Shown one piece after another: positions 11,226 to 19,216 of a stretch of DNA of 22,564 nt; within the stretch, counting starts at the first letter, position 1, and the number at the start of each line of letters is the position of its first letter. The translations under genes were made by a program, and so were the position numbers. The notes below the pieces were generated by a model. It was not told where the DNA came from. It did no database searches and saw nothing but the letters and a program-made list of their open reading frames with translations. This DNA comes from Gracilaria vermiculophylla. Taxonomy: Eukaryota > Rhodophyta > Florideophyceae > Gracilariales > Gracilariaceae. Location of the stretch: positions 2,783,300 to 2,805,863 of the forward strand of contig JAHNZQ020000181.1 of assembly GCA_019155205.2 (NCBI GenBank), read 5' to 3'.

Positions 11226-11362
11226 ACAGTATATCAAGTCAGCTCAATAAGCGCCAATTATGCTTCGAATCGAGATAAGGTATTCCCCTCCAATGTGCAA
11301 GGTTCCGACACAGTAATCATATTACTGGGCCTGTAGATCCTTGATTGGCTTCGATTTCGTAT

Positions 11363-11462
11363 NNNNNNNNNNNNNNNNNNNNNNNNNNNNNNNNNNNNNN
11401 NNNNNNNNNNNNNNNNNNNNNNNNNNNNNNNNNNNNNNNNNNNNNNNNNNNNNNNNNNNNNN
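11363..11462. other. Assembly gap of exactly 100 N
   Basis: One hundred consecutive N bases, the usual placeholder for a gap of unknown size. The two flanks carry inverted copies of one sequence, so the join may be a real inverted duplication or a scaffolding artefact. Confidence 0.99.
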
Positions 11463-11793
11463 CAAAAACGTTGCTGTCATCAATGAGAGGCTGTTGCAGA
11501 GACACATTGAATATCTTCTGTATCCTCATATTCTCGTATCTCGCGACCAACCAGGGTCAAGAGCCTTTCTGTCGTACATCAACTTTTTCCGGGAGTCGCC
11601 CTGTTTTTGGTCGCGGGAACCATTGGAAGAAAGGTTGGAAACCGCAACTTTGCAAACCACAGCTTCAGAAACCGCATCGTAGTGAATGGTTTATCTGAAT
11701 GGTGTCCAGTCGCCCCTCTGTCGGTATCAAGTGCTGCTCAAATCTTTTTCATCGTCACATCCTCTAGATATCAAGATTAGTGTTTTGATTACT
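11463..11793 (+). repeat. Right arm of the inverted duplication, with a nuclease-fragment tail
   Basis: The plus-strand reading starts KNVAVINERLLQ and continues to a stop at 11680-11682. It differs from the left-arm protein at only a few positions (for example FFRESP against FFWESP, and SREPLEE against SRKPLEE). Only the tail after the YVDNS motif is present; the rest is lost in the N gap. Confidence 0.85.
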
Positions 11794-12606
11794 TTAGGTT
11801 TTGTTGTGTTCTGAAGGAGCTTGTCTCTTTTTGAAGGTGCTCATGAGTGTAAATTACGATTTGAATATACTCTTATGCGGTGTTCTCCGTATTCTTTGCT
11901 GTACACGGGGACTTTGGTTCAGGATAGAATCTGGACTAAATGCCGTTCTACTTTAATTCATGCATTAGCAATTCATTTCAAGGCAGTGACTGGCTTTTCG
12001 GTCTTGTGTGATCAGGTCAGGTGTGTGATCAGGTCAGGTGTGTGATCAGGTCAAGGGTTCGGCTAAACGTATGATACTGTACAGCAAGGACCATCTATTA
12101 TGCACAGGTGCATATTGTGCTGGACGTCGCTGGGATTTGTGTGGTCGATCTCCCTTCAGCACTTCTGGCGTGGCCATGTTCGTTATTTGGACGCGGAATA
12201 ATGTCGGAGCTCTGTAGAAGAATAAACACTCGGGGAATTCGCTGAAATATATCGCCAGAGCCCAAGGAGGTTTTGACGTCTCTGTCGAAGGGTCGTCAGC
12301 AATCGTGCAGCTTTCCTCTCGAAGAACATTCTGCGGGGTTTTGCCGTCCATGCATGCGCACGAGGAGAGAGACAAGCGGTGGTAATGTTTAGCATTGTCC
12401 GTTCAATGGCAACATTGGGGATGCTGAACAGTTCCCATGTGGAACAAGACAGGAAACTTTCTCCGGAAACTCGTGCAGGGTTGTAACAACACTGGTGCAT
12501 GGCCCGAGCGGCGACCTATTTTTTCCCGCCACAGGAAGGTATACCGCCAATTTCATCAGTCTTGTAGGCCAAATGGTGTCATTCCACCCCGCGGGACTGT
12601 TATACC
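11794..12606. other. No gene supported upstream of the nuclease gene
   Basis: Short frames exist on both strands (plus 11821-12045, minus 12375-12046, plus 12495-12851) but none shows a recognisable domain. One plus-strand frame around 12211-12383 stays open for about 55 codons without a start codon. A tandem repeat at 12007-12057 is listed separately. Confidence 0.4.
12007..12057. repeat. Tandem 17-bp repeat, 3 copies
   Basis: TGTGATCAGGTCAGGTG is present at 12007-12023 and 12024-12040, and a third copy with changes near its end (TCAAGGG) is at 12041-12057. The core AGGTCAGGT also occurs, inverted, in the 14-bp repeat at 6133-6160. Confidence 0.9.
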
Positions 12607-12738
12607 ATGGCCTCGTTCGAGGCTCGACTTATCAATGTTCCTCGAGGAAGCAAGAAATTCTTGAATGCTATAAAAATGAATCTTGCGGACTACTGGCGTG
12701 CTCCAGGTCGTCCCCCCCCCCCCCCCGCCTGTCTTTGA
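12607..12738 (+). CDS. Small upstream ORF in frame with the nuclease gene
   Basis: A 43-codon frame begins at ATG 12607 in a good eukaryotic start context (ACCATGG) and starts MASFEARLINV. It runs through the poly-C tract, which encodes a proline run, and stops at TGA 12736-12738. It is in the same frame as the nuclease, whose ATG lies 15 bases after this stop. It could be a regulatory upstream ORF, an N-terminal extension broken by the TGA, or chance. Against a real gene, the best TATA-like box for the nuclease (12669) lies inside it. Confidence 0.2.
   Translation: MASFEARLINVPRGSKKFLNAIKMNLADYWRAPGRPPPPPACL
12669..12675 (+). promoter_or_regulatory. Putative TATA box of the nuclease gene
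   Basis: TATAAAA lies 79 bases before the ATG at 12754. A start of transcription about 30 bases downstream would leave a 5' leader of roughly 50 bases containing the poly-C tract. This is a motif match only. Confidence 0.35.
12712..12726. repeat. Poly-C tract of 15 bases
   Basis: Fifteen consecutive C bases lie 27 bases before the nuclease ATG. Homopolymers this long are prone to sequencing error and to length variation, which matters for whether the upstream frame is real. Confidence 0.95.
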
Positions 12739-12753
12739 GAGGGGTGTCTCAAA

Positions 12754-13800
12754 ATGATTGCTGGGATATCAATGCCGAGGGTGTCTATTTGTTTGCCTTT
12801 ATCCTTCGCTTATTGCGCCTTTGCGCTTTACGCCGTTGCAGTGATATATAAAGTGAAGCTTGGAGACATCTGGAGCATCGGCACATGGGGCGAAAAGCCT
12901 CGAGCTGTGCTCCAGTCGACAGATGCTTTGCCAAAGGACGAGGACGGGTTTGAAAGAAGGTACCCGGTAAGCGACGACGACCACGAATACAATGATTGCA
13001 TCGCGCGTAATGGGGTGAATCTGGTGTACGGTCCTGTTTTGAATCCAAAAGTGGACTTTAAGGAGTGGAAAGCGACATGGATTCGGGCGACTTTCCAGGC
13101 GGTGGGGAACGGCGTGGCACATAATCAACTAGCGAAATGCGGGAAGATGGCGTACAACTACGACCGACCACCCGGATGGCTCGGGCCGGGCAAGAAGTGC
13201 ACGAGGGGGCACCTGCTCGGGAAGCAGCTGGGCGGTAATGGACTCAACACGCGCAACATTGTGATGTTATTCAACAGCGCAAACAGCCCGGTGATGTCCG
13301 GGTGGGAGAACATGATCGCCGACGTGAGAAAAAAAATGCTGGTAAACAGCTCGAGGCTGGCCGGGATTGATTACATAGTGAAGTGCGAGTACTGCTCCGG
13401 AAGGGAAACGCCGGCGGCTGTTTGGATTGAGACATGGTTCAAGGCCGCCAAGGGCGGCGAGCTGGTGGAGTGGCTGAAGATCTTGATTCCCAACGAAAGG
13501 GAGGTGAAAGGGATCATCTACGTTGACAACTCTCAGCGATTGGGGTTTGGGCAAGCGGTGGTTAACGCAAAGCATAACGCAGTTATCAGAGGGATGCTTG
13601 CGCGAGGTTCGCGGGGCACTGAGGGTGCCTGGAAGAAGTACCCTCAGAGACTGATGGCGTTTGGGAAACGCAGCACGAGACGAAAACGAAAGTGGCAAAG
13701 AAGGGAGGAGTTGACGTCAATAGCGGTTGACGCCCTCACAGAGGACTCTCCCTGTGCGTGGCAAGTTGCGCAGGCAGAACAGATGACAAACAAGGCATGA
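12754..13800 (+). CDS. Signal-anchored DNA/RNA non-specific endonuclease-like protein
   Basis: An intact, intronless 348-residue frame. Residues about 9-33 form a hydrophobic segment (SICLPLSFAYCAFALYAV), so the protein is probably secreted or anchored at a membrane. The core has KKCTRGHLLGKQLGGNG (residues about 147-163), matching the RGHL-x6-GG signature of the bacterial-type non-specific endonuclease family (Endonuclea_NS_2-like, a His-Me finger nuclease). His153 is the likely general base. The following TRNIVMLFNSANSPVM supplies the conserved Asn residues that bind the metal, and DYIVKCEYC with PAAVWIETW forms the last core strands. The tail is basic (STRRKRKWQRREE). The expected activity is metal-dependent cleavage of DNA or RNA. 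Substrate and role here are unknown; defence, nutrient recovery or a domesticated bacterial gene are possibilities. ATG 12754 is chosen because it precedes the signal segment; ATG 12772 is an alternative. A truncated paralogue lies at 10674-11225. Confidence 0.8.
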   Translation: MIAGISMPRVSICLPLSFAYCAFALYAVAVIYKVKLGDIWSIGTWGEKPRAVLQSTDALPKDEDGFERRYPVSDDDHEYNDCIARNGVNLVYGPVLNPKVDFKEWKATWIRATFQAVGNGVAHNQLAKCGKMAYNYDRPPGWLGPGKKCTRGHLLGKQLGGNGLNTRNIVMLFNSANSPVMSGWENMIADVRKKMLVNSSRLAGIDYIVKCEYCSGRETPAAVWIETWFKAAKGGELVEWLKILIPNEREVKGIIYVDNSQRLGFGQAVVNAKHNAVIRGMLARGSRGTEGAWKKYPQRLMAFGKRSTRRKRKWQRREELTSIAVDALTEDSPCAWQVAQAEQMTNKA

Positions 13801-14018
13801 AAGCAGGCAGCAGTGACGGGCCATTGATGAACGACGTACAAGGGGCAGGATGCACCAAGCACCCGGCAGGGGTGAGTTGGGAAGGATGGTTTACGACGCA
13901 TAACCCAATGCAGACAAGGGGGGCGGTGGTGAAAACCCGCAAATGGGGCGGGAATGCAATACGAAAGGGTGGGAAACAAGAAGGACATAGCGGTGTAGAT
14001 GAGAAAAACTAGTATGGC

Positions 14019-14602
14019 TCAAAAGTCGGCCGGAAGACCACAGAGAGTGCTGAGGTGCTTGAGGGCGCTGATAACGTCGGCAGCGTTGTGACAGAAACCC
14101 AAGGGCCACGTGAGCCTCTCCTGTACACAGACGCAATCCGATTCGTCGCAGGAGACGACGTCGGCGGTGAAGCCGGCGGCATCGAGCGCGGTCATCTTGA
14201 CGGCGGTGAGCTGCGATAAGTCATCCTGCGGATACGGGGGCGGCCAGACGAGTCAGCGAGGGGGTGTGCGGCGGCGGAGCAGGGGCGACGAGCGCGGGGG
14301 TGAAGGCGGGGGGCACTTACAAAGTTGCGGCCAAAGTTGACGATGTAGCTGGCAATGTGGCGCACGTACTCCTTGTTCATGAAGTCGCACACGATAGGCG
14401 AAATAGCGGCAATCTCTGGGGCGGTGGGGACGGACGGCGGGGACGGGGGGGGTTGGGCGATGTCAGGCACCTGTTTGTGCGGCGCGCGGGAGCGCGACGC
14501 CATGTACGGCACGGTGCGGCGGATGGCGCAACGAGCTGCGCGGCTTGGCGTGCGCGGTAGACGGGCAGCAGCGGGCGTGGCAAAGGCGCTTAGCGATGAC
14601 AT
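14019..14602 (-). CDS. DUF2470-like, probably plastid-targeted protein (two exons)
   Basis: Exon 1 is 14602-14321, the intron 14320-14226 (95 nt, GTAAGT...CCGCAG, with CTGAC as a possible branch point), and exon 2 14225-14019. The joined protein has 162 residues. The start is the first ATG, in context ACCGCCATG; upstream open sequence has no ATG. Residues 1-36 are rich in S, A, R and P with an early Phe (MSSLSAFATP), as in transit peptides of red algal plastids. The rest resembles DUF2470, the C-terminal domain of HugZ-type proteins: an initial CDFMNKEY where the family has a DHMNEDH-like motif, then VKMTALDAAGF and a final ADVISALKHL. DUF2470 occurs in haem-utilisation proteins and in the plastid protein that binds glutamyl-tRNA reductase, so a role in tetrapyrrole control is plausible but inferred. 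The usual split-barrel domain is absent, and a family His is Tyr here. The splice keeps the frame and joins two halves of the domain, strong support for the model. Confidence 0.75.
14226..14320 (-). other. Spliceosomal intron of the DUF2470-like gene
   Basis: On the minus strand it begins GTAAGTGCCC and ends ATCCGCAG, with a CTGAC branch-like motif about 25-30 bases before the acceptor. It is phase 0, and removing it joins ...FGRNF to DDLSQL.... It is the only intron I can support in the window. Confidence 0.8.
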
Positions 14603-15008
14603 GGCGGTCGTGGGGGGCTGCGACGGTGACGGCGGGCGCGCTGAGCGAAGGCGGCGTGGGCGTCGGGAGGCAGACGACGTGAACGTCACGAGCAGGCGCC
14701 GTGGGGGTTAGCAGCAGGCGATGAGAGCCTCGGTCGCAGACAGCGACCGCAACGCTGCACCTCGGCCTGCCACGCTCGCGGCCATTGAATTAGATACGCC
14801 GTTAGGGTGAGGTGTCGGTGAGGTGGCGCCAGCTCGGCGGTTGGGGGCAAGCTGTCGGAATTGCTCTGCCACGTGTGCACTATGCTCCGTGGCCACGCGC
14901 GCTTGCGCTGTTCGCCGCGGCGTGCCGCGCGCTTATGAGAGCTTCCCTGCGCTCGCTATCGCCTCTGCACCATCGCCGCGTGCAGCCGCCCGGGCGCGCC
15001 ACTCCTTC
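14603..15008. promoter_or_regulatory. Shared region between two divergent genes
   Basis: About 406 bp of GC-rich DNA separates the start codons of the minus-strand DUF2470-like gene and the plus-strand BTB-like gene. It must hold both promoters unless one has a remote start. I see no TATA box; the region resembles a bidirectional TATA-less promoter, but no factor site can be proven. Confidence 0.5.
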
Positions 15009-16946
15009 ATGACAACGACTGCTTCACAGCGCCGCTCCTCCGGTCGCGCCCCGCGCTCACGCCGCCGCCGCTCCTATGATCGACGCCCTGCCACCGCCCG
15101 GGCATCTGCGCCTGCGCCCGCTACCATGTCCGCCTCCGCACCGGCTCCCCCTCCTGCTCCTGTTTCCGCTCACTCTTCTGTTCCCGCTTCTGATTCCGCT
15201 CCTGCTCCCGCTGCTGCCTCCGCTGCTGCTTTCGCTCCCGCTCCCGCTCCCGCTCCCGCTTCCCCTCTCGCTCCTGCTTCAGAGCCCATTCCAGCGCCGG
15301 CAGCTGCGCCCCAATTCCCCGTCGAGCCATTCGAGAGACATCCCTTCGAACGCCCGCAGCACTCGTTCCTGTCCGACCCCTCCCGCGTCACGTCCAAGCT
15401 CTTTGAAGCGCTGGTCAACAGCCGCGTGGGCGTGTGTGATGCGCACATCCACACCAAGGACCTCGTTGTCCCCGTCTCCCGCTCCGTCCTCGCCGCCCTC
15501 AACTCCTTCCTTGCCGACTACGCCTGCCCCGCCGCCCTCAACCCGCCCCCGCCCCCGCACCCGCACCCAGCCCCCGCCCACGCTCGCCCGCTGCCCATCC
15601 TCGCCGAGCACCTCCGCCACGTCCTCGAATTCATCTACACCAACGACTGCGCCTTCGTCCGCAATGTGCGCTCCTCCGTGCTGTGGAGAAAGGACAACGA
15701 CGTGTCGCCCTCCGTCATTGTTCAAATCATCCACCTCGCCAACGCCGCTCACCTCTGTCACACCCCCGAACTCTCCACATGGTGCGAAAACACCGCCATG
15801 GCCATCGTGCGTCACAGACCAAACCTTCTGTGCTCTGCCCTCAAAACCATCATCAACTGCCCCACATCCAACGCCCAGCGCCTCATCGACCTGTGGATGT
15901 CGCGGGTCTTCCAGCAACCAGCCTATTTCCTCGGCTCCGTGTGCACCCTCAATTCCCCACTACAGTTGAACCCCACTACCGCCGATCTGCGCACCCCAAT
16001 CGTTGACCTCGACGCCAACACTCTCTCCACCATACTCAAGGCGCGACAAGACAACGACGAATACTACTTCCGCGCCCTCTACTGCTGGGCAACTCGCGGC
16101 TACACCGAGTTTGTGCGCGCTGGCGCCCGCTGGAGGAACGCTGTCAAGCTCGTCAGCCGCATCGACCTCACTAAGGTGTCTTCCAAGTTTCTGCTCGGCT
16201 TTGTCGACTCCTCCGGCCTCATTCCTGAGCAAGACATGCCCGTCATAATCCGCAAGCACCTTGCTGCCAAGTCTAACCTGCCGCAAAGTTATGGCATGCA
16301 GTGCGCTAAAGACAAGCCCAAGAAGAGGACCGCTGCCGCCTCTGACCACCACACGCACTCCCCGCAGAAGAAACAGCGACTTGAACAAGGTACCGGATCA
16401 GGCCACGGAAGCAGCCCTGTTGCTCAATCGCAGCAACCACATGCTTCATTGCGAGCACCGAGTACAGCAGCGAGCCTTCACAACACTCCCCCCCCTCCCA
16501 GTCTTCCTTTATCCACCCCTCCTCACCACACTCCTAACCACCCGCCCTCCATGCGTCCCCATCATCTTCCCACCCCATTTTCCTCCACCCGAACCTTTTC
16601 TATTGTCACTCGTGCGGGTGAGCGAGCGCAGCTCGCTCCGCACTCCACTCCACAAGCACCGTCAACGGCTGCCACGTCTTCGCGACACACCCAACAACTG
16701 CAAGCCACACCGCAGCAAGGTGCGCCGCCCCCGCACCAACCACAACCTGCACCCGTCCCTAACTACTTTCCCGGCACCGCTGTGCACCACGATCCGACTG
16801 CCGATGCAGCCCATGCCATGCGAAGCGAACAAACGCCAACGTCTGCGCTCGGCCAAAGCGATGATGATTTCATTGCAGTCAAGAAAGAGCTTATAGAGGA
16901 GCTCAAGCCCAAAGTGAAAGAAGAAAGCGAGATCATACAAGTGTAA
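15009..16946 (+). CDS. BTB-BACK-like nuclear protein with proline-rich flanks
   Basis: An intronless 645-residue frame. Residues 1-120 are low-complexity Ala/Pro/Ser after an Arg-rich start. Residues about 128-260 read as a divergent BTB/POZ fold: DAHIHTKDLVVPVSRSVLAA is the first helix-strand part, LRHVLEFIYTND the typical LLEFIYTG-like strand, and IIHLANAAHLCHTPELSTWC the last helices. A Pro/His insertion (NPPPPPHPHPAPAHARP) splits the domain. Residues about 261-425 look like a BACK helical region (FRALYCWATRGYTEF, KFLLGFVDSSGLIPE). KPKKRTAAASDHHTHSPQKK (about 437-456) is a bipartite nuclear signal. The tail is Pro/Gln-rich and ends with VKKE and VKEE, both SUMO consensus sites. BTB proteins dimerise and often act as Cullin-3 adaptors or transcription cofactors; which applies here is unknown. 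ATG 15009 is the first ATG; ATG 15126 (ACCATGT, residue 40) has the better context. Confidence 0.7.
   Translation: MTTTASQRRSSGRAPRSRRRRSYDRRPATARASAPAPATMSASAPAPPPAPVSAHSSVPASDSAPAPAAASAAAFAPAPAPAPASPLAPASEPIPAPAAAPQFPVEPFERHPFERPQHSFLSDPSRVTSKLFEALVNSRVGVCDAHIHTKDLVVPVSRSVLAALNSFLADYACPAALNPPPPPHPHPAPAHARPLPILAEHLRHVLEFIYTNDCAFVRNVRSSVLWRKDNDVSPSVIVQIIHLANAAHLCHTPELSTWCENTAMAIVRHRPNLLCSALKTIINCPTSNAQRLIDLWMSRVFQQPAYFLGSVCTLNSPLQLNPTTADLRTPIVDLDANTLSTILKARQDNDEYYFRALYCWATRGYTEFVRAGARWRNAVKLVSRIDLTKVSSKFLLGFVDSSGLIPEQDMPVIIRKHLAAKSNLPQSYGMQCAKDKPKKRTAAASDHHTHSPQKKQRLEQGTGSGHGSSPVAQSQQPHASLRAPSTAASLHNTPPPPSLPLSTPPHHTPNHPPSMRPHHLPTPFSSTRTFSIVTRAGERAQLAPHSTPQAPSTAATSSRHTQQLQATPQQGAPPPHQPQPAPVPNYFPGTAVHHDPTADAAHAMRSEQTPTSALGQSDDDFIAVKKELIEELKPKVKEESEIIQV
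15135..15290. repeat. GCTCCC-rich coding microsatellite
   Basis: Pyrimidine-rich tandem repetition of GCTCCC and near variants, with four GCTCCC units around 15234-15257. It encodes the Ala-Pro run of the BTB-like protein. The run makes all three plus-strand frames look open here, so other frames in this area are shadows. Confidence 0.85.
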
Positions 16947-18001
16947 GCTGATCACAGTACAAGGATACGCGTACTGCTTTCAAAACGTATTGATCCCAAC
17001 GCACGCATGGTGCTGCGTGGCCCGATGGCTGTATGTACAAGGCTGAATGAGGGGCTCTGACGTTCAACATGCCCAGCTGCCCAGTAACATCTCTGGGCTG
17101 AACGCATATTCGAGCCGCAAACTGATCACGAGTGATGGATGTTGCATGGAACGAGTGCTTTTCAATTATCAGTGTGGATGTGCCTCTTTCCTGCCAATCA
17201 TTATCTCTCAGAACAAGCATCTGCCGGAAAACTTACGCGATAGAGCTTGAGACTCCCTTGCCACTTTCGGATGCGAAATCAGTGCCGTCGCCCCATTTCT
17301 AGCACTGTTCGTGTGCATAAGAGTATCTTGTAAAGCGTCTACCGGCCTGTTCTTTCCACTCGTCTCGTTTCAGATTTTGAGTCCCCCACTCGCATTGTGC
17401 TTATCTTTTGTACTCACAGGGAACAGTTTTTTTGTTACTGTACTCATAGACATCACATAAGCACACAAGAGGCCCCCCTTTCATCACTGGCTCTTACATC
17501 GCCGTTCGCGAGAAGGGCATTTTCACTGCCCTTTTCAAAGCGCGCACATCAGGCTTGAGTTGCAAAAGACGGAAAGTGTACTGTGGCAGTTTCCGAGTAC
17601 GGTAGCTCCATGACTACGCCGTGAGTGTCAATGGGATTTCCATGCACGCTAACGGCTACGATTGGGAAATACTTCATTGCTGATCCTCTGACAGGTCGAT
17701 GGTCTGCCCTCCTTTCTGCAGCTGATGCATCACACTTGTTAGAAAAGCAAATTAATGGTCACAAGTCGACCCAACAGATATCTAAGCAATTATTAATGCA
17801 GTATACGGCCCTTGGACTCCAGCGTTCTCTGTATCTGTTTCACTATTGCCGCCTTCCGATGTTCGATGTCCTCGATGAAATCTGTCGTTATATGAAGGCA
17901 GACCGTGTAATGTATGATATCACATGTAGGACAATAATTGTTTCATGATATCTCAAAAAGCAAAGTATCCATGATCAAACCGTGAGCATACATGGCCTGA
18001 A
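16947..18001. other. Mostly empty DNA with one unrecognised ORF
   Basis: The only ATG frame of note is 17631-17948 on the plus strand (105 residues, starts MGFPCTLTATIG). It has a weakly helical middle and no domain I recognise. The frame is not supported by homology, splice sites or a promoter, and could be chance. The rest shows no gene or repeat. Confidence 0.3.
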
Positions 18002-18030
18002 AACTTGAAGTTTTCAAAAAACTTCAAGTT
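18002..18030. repeat. Perfect 13-bp inverted repeat
   Basis: AACTTGAAGTTTT (18002-18014) and AAAACTTCAAGTT (18018-18030) are exact inverted copies separated by CAA. The palindrome sits directly at the left edge of Tc1-like copy 3. Confidence 0.9.
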
Positions 18031-18032
18031 AA

Positions 18033-19216
18033 AAAACCGTTTCAAAATCATAGGACATTTCACTTTCAAACTCCATTTTGCCTTCTTCAGTAGTTGATTT
18101 TCGCTTTTGTGTACTAAATAATACTAATCCAACGCTTTTGCATCGCGTTTCTCTAATGTCGCATAGTATAAATATTCATTGTTTTCGAGCTTTGTCCAAT
18201 ACTTTAGCTTTAATCAAAACCTGTTCAGAATAGCCTAGAATGGCCATAAAGCATTCTAACGAGTACATCTTATTGATTTTCAAAAGGGTTTAAGTGAACC
18301 TATTGCGTAAGTAACTGCATGGCATTAATTTATAGCAAGCAAAGAAGGTTTTTCATTAATACAGACTACTAAACGGCAGTGCTATCTTGGTAAAAAACAG
18401 GTTTAAATTTCTCATCAGATATGTGAACTTTTATGAAAAGTTGTATGACAGCATTTATAAGCCTTTTTTAGTCTAAATTGCTTACTAAAAAGGCTTTATG
18501 TGTAGTTATTTTCATCGACAGTCTAAAGCATAGCATATAATACGCTCTAATAGAACATTTCTTTGTTTAAGTTTTGTTTGATCTTTTTCGCTTATGGTAG
18601 CAATATGTAAAACACTGTTTTTCATCTTAATCAAAGTTTTACTCAATTTAAAATACATCCTTTTCGCAGCTGTCTTTTTTTCAATGATAATCGCACACTG
18701 TTGCACCATGTTATGTTTATTTGCAGCTTCCAAAAGAAATATTTGTTCAGTTTTATAAACTGAAAGAACTTCGAAGCGTTTTTTATTACCTTTTTATTCA
18801 TGTTTTGTAAACGTATCGTTCTTTTCATGGGGTTTTTCGTACAAAGTACATTTCCAGGATAATATTTTTGCAGAACGTTATGCTTATTGCTGTAGCTGAG
18901 CATTATAAAGCTATCAATAAAACTTTATGTTTATATTACAGTAAACATTTAAGAAAATGGTATAAAATTGAGAACAAAAGGTATCGATCTAAGGTACTGT
19001 TTAAAGTATTGTGTTATAATCTTTTAGTTTAAAAGATCTTATGTCTTTCTGAGGAAAGAAAACAACGTGTTGTGGAAATAATCACGCGCGAGGTCCAGAT
19101 GTTCTATACTTTTGAAACGCGTTTTTGAGGGTTTTAACGAGGGAGGGTGGCTACAGTAGGCAAAAATCCATATTTTGGCGCGTTTTTGCACTGTCCTATA
19201 CTTTTGAAACGCACTG
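18033..19216 (-). mobile_element. Tc1/mariner-like transposon relic, copy 3
   Basis: The right end, read on the minus strand, is CAGTGCGTTTCAAAAGTATA and is flanked by TA (19217-19218). The left end (from 18033) has CCGTTTCAAAATCATAGGACA. The two share CGTTTCAAAA and ATAGGACA, so they form terminal inverted repeats. An inner copy of the right-end block (CTATACTTTTGAAACGC near 19107) repeats at 19197, as in IR/DR elements. The size, 1184 bp, is slightly below that of the other copies. The sequence is very AT-rich and strongly decayed. Ends and strand follow from the TIRs and the transposase remnant inside. Confidence 0.8.
18170..18900 (-). pseudogene. Tc1-like transposase pseudogene, copy 3
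   Basis: The clearest piece is LNPFENQ-stop-DVLVRMLYGHSRLF, read leftward through about 18300-18220. It matches LNPIENVYRLLARMVYAHGRQF of copy 2, including the third catalytic Glu. Before it lie YQDSTAV (second Asp) and, only a few codons earlier, ISDEKFKP (first Asp). The region that should separate the two aspartates (about 270 codons in copy 2 before the LTR is removed, about 90 after) is therefore mostly deleted. Upstream frames (18903-18512) are basic and N/K-rich and may be the DNA-binding half. The gene is dead and the oldest-looking of the three. Confidence 0.75.

Noticed and set aside
12007..12057. Nuclear-receptor response element (AGGTCA repeats)
   Set aside because: Nuclear receptors are animal proteins; the host looks algal, so the resemblance is treated as coincidence.
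13267..13698. Minus-strand 143-codon frame inside the nuclease gene
   Set aside because: Antisense shadow of the conserved endonuclease core.
14603..14689. Longer start of the DUF2470-like gene at 14689
   Set aside because: The codon there is GTG; the first ATG is at 14602 with a good start context.
14264..14711. Plus-strand frames over the DUF2470-like gene
   Set aside because: Gly/Arg-rich shadow translation of the minus-strand gene; no domain and no conserved motif.
14823..15008. N-terminal extension of the BTB-like gene upstream of 15009
   Set aside because: The frame is open, but its first codon is GTG and no ATG occurs before 15009, so it cannot be a normal eukaryotic start.
15076..15969. 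Second long plus-strand frame (297 codons) and minus-strand frame 15917-15279 over the BTB-like gene
   Set aside because: Both are products of the GC-rich, CTCCCG-repeat composition; their proteins are low complexity (Pro/Leu/Ser or Gly/Val/Glu) without a domain, while the chosen frame shows BTB-BACK-like order.
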